From Chloroflexia bacterium (GTDB lineage Bacteria > Chloroflexota > Chloroflexia > Thermomicrobiales > JALYUS01), in contig JAICJW010000004.1 in NCBI GenBank assembly GCA_025928215.1, positions 1 to 31,488 of the forward strand: a DNA stretch of 31,488 nucleotides, read 5' to 3'. Position numbers and translations under genes: made by a program. A model generated the notes under the pieces. The model saw only the letters and a list, made by a program, of their open reading frames with translations. It searched no databases and was not told the origin of the DNA. Positions 22,711-29,229 of this stretch are shown here, one piece after another (position 1 is the first letter of the stretch; every line of letters starts with the position of its first letter).

Positions 22711-25698
22711 CTACATCGCCGCGACGCCCACCGGCTCGCCGCGCCGCGCGTGCAGCATGCGCCGCAGAAAGTGGCCCGTGTGCGACGATGAGACCTCCGC
22801 GACCTGCTCCGGCGTCCCTTCGGCGACGATCTCGCCGCCCTTGTCGCCACCTTCCGGCCCGAGATCAATCACCCAATCCGCCGACTTGATCACATCGAGG
22901 TTATGCTCGATGACGATAACGGTGTTGCCGGTGTCCACGAGCCGCTGAAGCACCTGCAAGAGCCGTTCCACATCCGCGAAGTGCAGGCCGGTCGTCGGCT
23001 CATCGAGGATATACATCGTCTTGCCTGTCGCGCGGCGGGAGAGTTCCGTGGCGAGTTTGACGCGCTGCGCCTCGCCACCGGAGAGCGTCGTTGAGGACTG
23101 ACCGAGATGAATATAGCCGAGGCCCACATCGGTAATCGTTTGCAGTTTGTTGGCGATCTGCGGGATGTTTCCGAGCATCTCCAACGCCTCATCCACCGTC
23201 ATATCGAGCACATCGGCGATGCTCTTCCCGCGATACTTCACTTCCAGCGTCTCGCGGTTGTAGCGCGCGCCGTGGCAGACCTCGCACGGCACGTAAACAT
23301 CGGGGAGGAACTGCATCTCGATCTGGATGATGCCATCGCCGTGGCATGCCTCGCACCGCCCGCCTTTGACATTGAAGGAGAACCGACCGGGCTTGTAGCC
23401 GCGCAATTTCGCTTCCGGCAGCGAGGCGAACAACTCCCGGATCGGTGCGAAGAGGCCCGTATAGGTGGCGGGGTTCGAGCGCGGCGTCCGGCCAATCGGG
23501 CTTTGATCAATATCAATCACCTTGTCGAGATGATCCATGCCGAGGAGTGCGTCGAACGGATCGGGCCGCTCCTTGCTATGGTAAATATGCTGCGCGAGGC
23601 GGCGATAGAGCGTGTCCGTAATCAGCGTGCTCTTGCCGGAGCCGGAGACGCCGGTGACGACGGTGAAGGTGCCGAGCGGGAAGCGCACATCGAGATTCTT
23701 GAGGTTATTGCCCTTAGCGCCCTTGAGATGGAGCGACTTGCCGTTGCCGCGCCGCCGTTTCGCCGGGATCGGGATCGAGCGGCGACCGCTCAGGAACTGC
23801 CCGGTCACACTTTGCGGGTTCGCGCTGATTTCTTCAGCGGTGCCTTCCGCGACGATGTGGCCGCCGTGTTCGCCCGCGCCCGGTCCGATGTCCACCACCC
23901 AATCCGCCGTGCGCATCGTGTCTTCATCGTGCTCCACGACGATCAGCGTATTCCCCTGATCGCGCAGCCGGAGGAGCGTGTTGATGAGCCGCGCATTGTC
24001 CCGCTGATGGAGGCCGATGCTCGGTTCATCGAGAATGTAGATGACGCCCATCAGGCTGGAGCCGATCTGCGTTGCCAGCCGGATACGCTGCGCCTCGCCA
24101 CCGGAGAGCGTCGCCGCCGCCCGGTTGAGCGTCAGGTAATCCAGCCCGACATCTACGAGGAAGCCAAGCCGCTCGCGGATCTCCTTGAAAATCTGCCGCG
24201 CGATGATCTGCTCGCGCTCGGAGAGTTCCAGGTCCGCCGCTGAGAGTTGAATTCGCACCGCCTCTTTGCCCGCAATACCGACGACGTACGTCTCGTGCGG
24301 CGGGCCGTCGAGCCGCCCGCGATGCGCCAGCGCGTCGAAGAAACGTTGCGCGTCGCGAACGGTCATCTCCGTCACATCGGTGAGGTTGTACGCCGCGATG
24401 GTGACGGCGAGCGTTTCCGGCTTGAGCCGCTTCCCCTTGCAGACGGGACACGGCTTCGCACCCATGTACCGCTCGATCTCGGCGCGCACATGTTCGGAGC
24501 TCGTTTCCTTGTACCGCCGCTTCAGGTTCGGGATGACGCCCTCAAAGGTCGTGTCATACGTGCGCGTTTTGCCGCTACCGGTCTGATACTTGACCGGAAA
24601 ATATTCGCCGTTATTGCCGTAGAGAATGACTCCCATCTGCTCCGGGGTGAAGTTCCGCGTCGGCGTATTGACACGAAAGCCGGACTGTTCGCCGAGCGCC
24701 GTGAGCAATTGCAGGTAATACCCCTGCCCTCCCTGTGTCGTCCGCACCCATGGCTGGACGGCGCCCTCGGCGAGCGTCAGGTCACGGTTCGGGATAATCA
24801 GATCGGGATCGAACTCCATCACCGTACCGAGGCCAGAGCAGTGCGGGCACGCACCATGCGGGCTATTGAAGGAGAAGGCGCGCGGCTCCAATTCCTCGAA
24901 CGATTCGCCCGTCTCCGGGTCCGCCAATTTCTCGGAGAAGAAGCGATCCGGCCCATCCACCTCGGCGGCGATCATCACGCCCTCGCCGTGCCGGAGCGCC
25001 GTCTCAACGCTGTCGGTCAGCCGGGTGCGGAAGCCCTGCGCCTCGTCGCTAGCAATGTCATGCCGGATGACGAGCCGGTCCACGACGATTTCGATGGCGT
25101 GCTTCTTGTACTTGGCGAGCGTGATCTTCTCATCGAGATCACGGACCGTCCCATCCACGCGCACGCGGACGAAGCCCGTCCGTTTCGCCTCCTCGAAGAT
25201 GCCCTGATGCTCGCCTTTGCGATCGCGGATGACCGGCGCGAGGATGAGCAGCCGCGTGCCGTCCGCGAGGTCGAGAATACGTTCGACGATCTGCTCCGCG
25301 CTCTGCTTCTGGATCGGCCTGCCGGTTGTCGGGCTGTGCGCGTGACCGATCCGCGCGAACAGGAGGCGGAGATAGTCATAGATTTCCGTCACCGTCCCGA
25401 CGGTCGAACGTGGGTTGCGGCTGGTGCTCTTCTGGTCAATGGAGATCGCGGGCGAGAGGCCGTCAATATGATCCACATCCGGCTTCTCCATCAGGCCGAG
25501 GAATTGGCGGGCATAGGCGGAGAGCGATTCGACATACCGCCGCTGCCCTTCCGCATAGATCGTATCGAAGGCGAGGCTCGATTTGCCGGAACCGGACAGC
25601 CCCGTGAAGACGACGAGTTTGTCACGCGGGATCGTGAGGTCAACATTCTTGAGGTTGTGTTCGCGAGCGCCGCGGACAATAATCTGGTCGTGTGGCAT
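22711..25698 (-). CDS. uvrA: Excinuclease ABC subunit A
   Basis: 995 residues, full length. UvrA finds bulky DNA lesions and loads UvrB in nucleotide excision repair. Both ABC ATPase modules are complete: Walker A GLSGSGKSS (33-41) and GVSGSGKST, signatures LSGGEAQRIRLA and LSGGEAQRVKLA. The second zinc module (GGRCEACHGDG ... VPCEVCHGAR) is intact. The first is half lost: ADPETG (259-264) stands where ACPxCG is usual, so two cysteines are replaced by Asp260 and Thr263, while CPHC (284-287) remains. Another short motif, HSPTTGRP (121-128), also lacks the cysteines often seen there. A LexA-type operator and two promoters lie upstream, indicating SOS control. Confidence 0.97.
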   Translation of the reverse strand: MPHDQIIVRGAREHNLKNVDLTIPRDKLVVFTGLSGSGKSSLAFDTIYAEGQRRYVESLSAYARQFLGLMEKPDVDHIDGLSPAISIDQKSTSRNPRSTVGTVTEIYDYLRLLFARIGHAHSPTTGRPIQKQSAEQIVERILDLADGTRLLILAPVIRDRKGEHQGIFEEAKRTGFVRVRVDGTVRDLDEKITLAKYKKHAIEIVVDRLVIRHDIASDEAQGFRTRLTDSVETALRHGEGVMIAAEVDGPDRFFSEKLADPETGESFEELEPRAFSFNSPHGACPHCSGLGTVMEFDPDLIIPNRDLTLAEGAVQPWVRTTQGGQGYYLQLLTALGEQSGFRVNTPTRNFTPEQMGVILYGNNGEYFPVKYQTGSGKTRTYDTTFEGVIPNLKRRYKETSSEHVRAEIERYMGAKPCPVCKGKRLKPETLAVTIAAYNLTDVTEMTVRDAQRFFDALAHRGRLDGPPHETYVVGIAGKEAVRIQLSAADLELSEREQIIARQIFKEIRERLGFLVDVGLDYLTLNRAAATLSGGEAQRIRLATQIGSSLMGVIYILDEPSIGLHQRDNARLINTLLRLRDQGNTLIVVEHDEDTMRTADWVVDIGPGAGEHGGHIVAEGTAEEISANPQSVTGQFLSGRRSIPIPAKRRRGNGKSLHLKGAKGNNLKNLDVRFPLGTFTVVTGVSGSGKSTLITDTLYRRLAQHIYHSKERPDPFDALLGMDHLDKVIDIDQSPIGRTPRSNPATYTGLFAPIRELFASLPEAKLRGYKPGRFSFNVKGGRCEACHGDGIIQIEMQFLPDVYVPCEVCHGARYNRETLEVKYRGKSIADVLDMTVDEALEMLGNIPQIANKLQTITDVGLGYIHLGQSSTTLSGGEAQRVKLATELSRRATGKTMYILDEPTTGLHFADVERLLQVLQRLVDTGNTVIVIEHNLDVIKSADWVIDLGPEGGDKGGEIVAEGTPEQVAEVSSSHTGHFLRRMLHARRGEPVGVAAM

Positions 25699-25761
25699 CG
25701 GTCCTTCTGCCCCCTTACTCCACCGTCTACGACCCCTGTACGTTCACGGTCGCATCGTGGT

Positions 25762-25790
25762 AGTGTAGCATTTCTGCGTATTATCCGCAA
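25762..25790 (-). promoter_or_regulatory. Downstream promoter of uvrA
   Basis: Minus strand: TTGCGG (25790-25785), a 17-nt spacer, TACACT (25767-25762) preceded by TGC (extended -10). It would give basal, LexA-independent expression with a leader of about 57 nt. Confidence 0.5.
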
Positions 25791-25859
25791 GACATTCAGG
25801 AGTGCCGTTTTGCTAATCCGCAGCACGAAAAACAGTTCGCGCACTCCCTGTCCGTACAG

Positions 25860-25888
25860 AGTATATACGAACGCACGTTCGAGCGCAC
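25860..25888 (-). promoter_or_regulatory. SOS-type promoter of uvrA containing a LexA box
   Basis: A -10 TATACT (25865-25860, minus) is followed upstream by CGAACGTGCGTTCG (25881-25868), a perfect match to CGAACRNRYGTTYG on either strand. The box fills the spacer that would lie between -10 and -35, the classical place for LexA repression. The -35 itself is poor (GTGCGC). uvrA is a standard SOS gene. Confidence 0.75.
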
Positions 25889-25974
25889 GTAGGGAAGAAG
25901 TATCGGCGCATCCTGCTCAGTCTCTTCAACGATGTCGCTAGGGGAGTCGTTCTCCGACAGGACCATCTTTTATG

Positions 25975-26030
25975 TGGTGGAGCAGGCTTCAGCCTGCCGG
26001 GCCGATGGCAGGCTGAAGCCTGCTCCACCA
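25975..26030. repeat. Perfect 24-bp inverted repeat before murG
   Basis: Left arm 25975-25998 starts TGGTGGAGCAGGCTTCAG; right arm 26007-26030 is its exact complement; the loop is GGGCCGAT. It lies between the divergent uvrA and murG genes. No terminator role is obvious, since no gene ends here; it looks like a REP- or MITE-like dispersed element. A related 13-mer recurs at 27240-27252. Confidence 0.8.
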
Positions 26031-26040
26031 TCATCTGCTC

Positions 26041-26049
26041 TGATACACT
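26041..26049 (+). promoter_or_regulatory. Possible extended -10 promoter of murG
   Basis: TGA-TACACT (26041-26049). The -35 position falls in the right arm of the inverted repeat and is not consensus (TGCTCC). The leader would be about 16 nt, just enough to hold GGAGGGA (26057-26063). Confidence 0.35.
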
Positions 26050-26071
26050 CCACGATGGAGGGACGGTCATT

Positions 26072-27223
26072 GTGAACGAGCAGTCCTTGAAACTCGTGAT
26101 TGCTTCGGGCGGCACCGGCGGCCATATCAGCCCGGTGATCGCGGTGTTGACCACATTGCGCGAGCGATGCGCGGTGGACGCGACGTGGATCGGCGGGACG
26201 TGGGGGATCGAACGCGAGGCGGCGGCGCGGGCGGGCGTGCCATTCATACCTATTCAGAGCGGCAAACTGCGACGGTATCTCTCGTGGCAAACGCCCATAG
26301 ATGCCATACGTATTCCGTTCGGATACATGCAGGCATATCGGCACCTCAAGCACATTCGCCCCGCGGTCGTCTTCTCCACGGGTGGGTACGCCGCCGTGCC
26401 GACTGCGCTCGCCGCCGCACGCCTCGGTATTCCGGTCCTCACGCACGAGCAAACGGCGCAACTCGGCCTGGCGACGCGGATCATCGCGCGCTCTGCTGCC
26501 GTGCTTGCCTTATCCTTCCCTCTGCCGGAGGCGAGCCAATACGACCGCACGGCGCGGGTGATCGTCACCGGCAATCCGGTGCGCGCACTGCTGTTCGGCG
26601 GGGACGCGACACGCGGAGCGGCGCATTTTGGGCTTTCGCCGGAATTACCGACGATCTACGTGACGGGTGGGGCGCGAGGCTCGTCGCCGATCAATGAGCG
26701 GATCGAGCGCGCCTTGCCGCTACTCCTTCCATCCATGCAGATCATCCACGCGACCGGCCCGACCGATGCGAACGGCGATTACCCACGCCTGCAAGCCATC
26801 CGCGCCAATCTCTCGGATGAATGGCGCGGGCGCTACATCGTTGTCGAGACAGTCGGCGACGAACTGCGCGATGTCTACGCCCTCGCCGCTCTCGTTATCG
26901 GGCGGTCGGGCGCAAGTACGGTCGCGGAGCTGGCCGCACTCGGCAAGCCGTCCATCCTTATTCCACTCCCCGGTACCGGCGGGGACGAAGCGACGAAGAA
27001 TGCCCGCGTCCTCGCGGACGCAAAGGCCGCACTCCTGCTCCCACAATCGGAGGCGACGCCCGAACTGCTCGCCTCTCACATCATCGCGCTGCTGAATGAC
27101 CACGCGCGACGCGCCCAAATGAGCGCTGCTGCCCGATCCCTCGCGCCACCAAACGCGGCGGAAAAAATCGCAGATGCCTTGATTGCATTGGCAAATGGTC
27201 CGAGAAACGAGATCCTTTCCTGA
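26072..27223 (+). CDS. murG: MurG-like UDP-GlcNAc:lipid I N-acetylglucosaminyltransferase (GT28)
   Basis: 383 residues, GTG start with GGAGGGA 8 nt upstream. MurG makes lipid II from lipid I at the cytoplasmic membrane face. The N-terminal glycine-rich loop ASGGTGGHISP (11-21), GKLRRYLS, FSTGGYAAVPTALAAARLGIPVLTHEQ and, in the C-domain, GRSGASTVAELAALGKPSILIPLP fit MurG. Two departures are seen: HEQT replaces HEQN, and GGDEATKNAR stands where a DxxQ..NA motif is common. The gene stands alone, away from any dcw genes, on the opposite strand to its neighbours and beside repeat elements. It could be the genuine MurG relocated or a paralogue with another acceptor. Confidence 0.8.
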   Translation: MNEQSLKLVIASGGTGGHISPVIAVLTTLRERCAVDATWIGGTWGIEREAAARAGVPFIPIQSGKLRRYLSWQTPIDAIRIPFGYMQAYRHLKHIRPAVVFSTGGYAAVPTALAAARLGIPVLTHEQTAQLGLATRIIARSAAVLALSFPLPEASQYDRTARVIVTGNPVRALLFGGDATRGAAHFGLSPELPTIYVTGGARGSSPINERIERALPLLLPSMQIIHATGPTDANGDYPRLQAIRANLSDEWRGRYIVVETVGDELRDVYALAALVIGRSGASTVAELAALGKPSILIPLPGTGGDEATKNARVLADAKAALLLPQSEATPELLASHIIALLNDHARRAQMSAAARSLAPPNAAEKIADALIALANGPRNEILS

Positions 27224-27239
27224 CCCGAGAAGAATATCT

Positions 27240-27252
27240 GGTGGGGCAGGCT
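27240..27252 (+). repeat. Partial copy of the murG-upstream repeat arm
   Basis: GGTGGGGCAGGCT differs by one base from GGTGGAGCAGGCT at 25976-25988. The two copies bracket murG. No matching inverted arm is present here. Confidence 0.4.
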
Positions 27253-27260
27253 CGCGAACG

Positions 27261-28667
27261 CTACGTCGCTTCTCCCAGCGCGGCGGCAATCGCTTCGCGA
27301 ACGGTGACGGCGCGGATCAGCTCCAACCCTTCGGGCGGGCGACCGCGACCGCGCCGGAGCGCCGCCGGGACAATCGCCCGCGTGAAACCGAGCGAGGCTG
27401 CCTCCAGCAGGCGTCGGTCGAGATCGCGGACAGAGCGCAGTTCTCCCGACAGGCCGACCTCACCGATACAGACTGCGGTCGGGTCCACCCGCACGCTCTT
27501 GAAGGCCGAGGCGACCGCCGTGCAAATGGCGAGATCCGCCGCTGGCTCGGCAATCTTCAGCCCGCCAACGACGTTGACGAAGATGTCCTGATCGCCGAGC
27601 GCCAGTCCGACGCGGCGTGACAATACCGCGGTCAGGAGGAGGAGACGATTCGTGTCCACACCATTCGCCGTGCGGCGCGGCGTCCCGTACGGTGTCGGGC
27701 TTGTCAGCGCCTGTACTTCAACGAGGATCGGTCGCGTTCCCTCAACGGTGACGGCGACGGTTGAACCGGCGGCGTTCGTCACGCGCTCCTGCAAGAAGGC
27801 TTCGGAGGGGTTCGTCACTTCGAGCAAACCCGCCCCTGCCATCTCGAAGATGCCGACTTCGTCCGTCGAGCCGTAGCGATTTTTGACGCCGCGCAGAACG
27901 CGATACTGCCCGAAACGGTCGCCTTCCAGGTACAGGACGACATCCACCATGTGTTCGAGCACGCGCGGCCCGGCAATCGCGCCCTCTTTCGTGACGTGGC
28001 CAACGATCAGGACGGGAATTTGGCTCGTCTTGGCCCAGCGCATCAAGACGGCGGTAGATTCGCGCACCTGCGTCACGCTGCCTGCCGTCGAGGCGATGCT
28101 ATCAAGTGCGACGGTCTGAATCGAGTCCACAACGACGAGTTTCGGTTGCAAGGCGGCGGCATGGGCGAGGATCGTTTCGACATCGGTTTCGGCAATCACG
28201 TACAGATCGTCCTGCGCGACGTTGAGGCGTTCGGCGCGCAGTTTGATCTGCTGTGGCGATTCCTCGGCGGAGACATAGAGTACCGGCCCATGCTCGACGG
28301 CGAGGAGCGCCGCGACTTGCAGGAGCAGTGTGGATTTACCGATCCCCGGATCGCCCCCGACCAACACAAGCGAACCCGGCACGAGGCCACCGCCGAGCAC
28401 GCGGTTCATCTCACCAATGGCGAGCGGGATGCGCTGAAAGCCCTCGCGAGAAATCCGGGCGAGCGGTTCCGGTCGTTGCATGCCCACTGGGAGCGACGCG
28501 GACCCGCCGCGCGCCGCAGCCGCTATCGGCGTCTCCGGCAGCACGACGGTCTCAACCAGCGTCCCCCATGCATCGCACTCCGGGCACCGACCGAGAAATG
28601 CCGGGCTCTCATACCCGCACGCGCTACAGACATATTTAACGCGGCTCTTCGTCGCCTTCTTCCCCAT
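27261..28667 (-). CDS. radA: DNA repair protein RadA (Sms)
   Basis: 468 residues. RadA is a hexameric, RecA-like helicase that extends recombination intermediates. The N-terminal zinc finger is complete (Cys14, Cys17, Cys28, Cys31). Walker A GDPGIGKS is at 105-112 and Walker B LVVVDSIQT near 177-185. The RadA signature KNRYG is at 262-266. A Lon-like C-terminal domain follows (DIFVNVVGGLKIAEPAADLAI, then IGEVGLSGELR). All key motifs are intact and length is normal. Convergent with murG (37-nt gap). In many genomes radA lies next to clpC, as here. Confidence 0.97.
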   Translation of the reverse strand: MGKKATKSRVKYVCSACGYESPAFLGRCPECDAWGTLVETVVLPETPIAAAARGGSASLPVGMQRPEPLARISREGFQRIPLAIGEMNRVLGGGLVPGSLVLVGGDPGIGKSTLLLQVAALLAVEHGPVLYVSAEESPQQIKLRAERLNVAQDDLYVIAETDVETILAHAAALQPKLVVVDSIQTVALDSIASTAGSVTQVRESTAVLMRWAKTSQIPVLIVGHVTKEGAIAGPRVLEHMVDVVLYLEGDRFGQYRVLRGVKNRYGSTDEVGIFEMAGAGLLEVTNPSEAFLQERVTNAAGSTVAVTVEGTRPILVEVQALTSPTPYGTPRRTANGVDTNRLLLLTAVLSRRVGLALGDQDIFVNVVGGLKIAEPAADLAICTAVASAFKSVRVDPTAVCIGEVGLSGELRSVRDLDRRLLEAASLGFTRAIVPAALRRGRGRPPEGLELIRAVTVREAIAAALGEAT

Positions 28668-28710
28668 AACCCGCCTCGCTGCCCTGATCGCCGTGTATCA
28701 TCGCTACGAC

Positions 28711-28739
28711 AGTATCGCACAAATGTTCTCTCATGGCGA
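28711..28739 (-). promoter_or_regulatory. Probable radA promoter
   Basis: Minus strand: TCGCCA (28739-28734), a 17-nt spacer, GATACT (28716-28711) with TGC just upstream (extended -10). No LexA box was found here. Confidence 0.45.
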
Positions 28740-28787
28740 TCAGTGTGTTGGCAGCCCGCAGGGCGAAATGGCGCTCCGATCTCATCG

Positions 28788-29090
28788 CTATGCGGTGGAG
28801 AGTGGGGTGTCGCCAACCTGAGCGAAGGGCGAATCAACGGCCGGCTCCGCCGCCGCCGACATGCGGACGAAGGTCGCGCGCGGCCCCTCATCGGGGCGGT
28901 CGCCCGCCTCCCGATCAATACGGAAGTCCACCGGCGTACCGGGGGCAATGTCCTCGAAGCGTGTCGCATTGAGGGCGGTGCGATGGAAGAAATATTCGTG
29001 ACCTTCATCGGACCGGATAAAGCCGAACCCTTGTTCCGGCACCATGCGGACGATTGTCCCATGCTTCAGGGGCGGTGTTCCATTCCTCAT
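28788..29090 (-). CDS. Cold-shock-domain protein with a C-terminal extension
   Basis: 100 residues. The OB-fold domain (about 9-72) holds GTIVRMVPEQGFGFIRSDEG (RNP1-like GFGFI) and EYFFHRTAL (RNP2-like), followed by APGTPVDFRID. These bind single-stranded RNA or DNA. A further 28 residues (SAAAEPAVDSPFAQVGDTPLSTA) extend past the usual 65-70-residue CspA and look disordered. The Shine-Dalgarno is complete, AAAGGAGG (29106-29099), 8 nt before the ATG. It follows clpC after a terminator, so it probably has its own promoter, not identified. Confidence 0.9.
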   Translation of the reverse strand: MRNGTPPLKHGTIVRMVPEQGFGFIRSDEGHEYFFHRTALNATRFEDIAPGTPVDFRIDREAGDRPDEGPRATFVRMSAAAEPAVDSPFAQVGDTPLSTA

Positions 29091-29185
29091 CGAAGCGTCC
29101 TCCTTTCAGGCGTTGCCGGATTGCATCCAGCATTCCTCAGGAGATGCATCGCAGAACCGATGCCCATGCACACTGACAAGAAAGA

Positions 29186-29207
29186 GGCGCTGGCCGAAGC
29201 CAGCGCC
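29186..29207 (-). terminator. Intrinsic terminator of clpC
   Basis: On the minus strand GGCGCTGGC-TTCG-GCCAGCGCC, a 9-bp GC stem with a UUCG tetraloop, is followed by TCTTTCTTGTC. It lies 23 nt past the clpC stop. This is the best Rho-independent terminator in the window. Confidence 0.85.
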
Positions 29208-29229
29208 CGTCATTACTATATGATACGGT

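Noticed and set aside
24247..25941. Long plus-strand open frame (564 codons) opposite uvrA
   Set aside because: Composition-driven shadow of uvrA with no domain signal. The same applies to long frames opposite ino1, gyrA, radA, clpC, nadE and acyltransferase 2.
27224..27274. Terminator between murG and radA
   Set aside because: Only a 6-bp pairing (GAGAAG/CTTCTC) with a loop of 36 nt; too weak to call.
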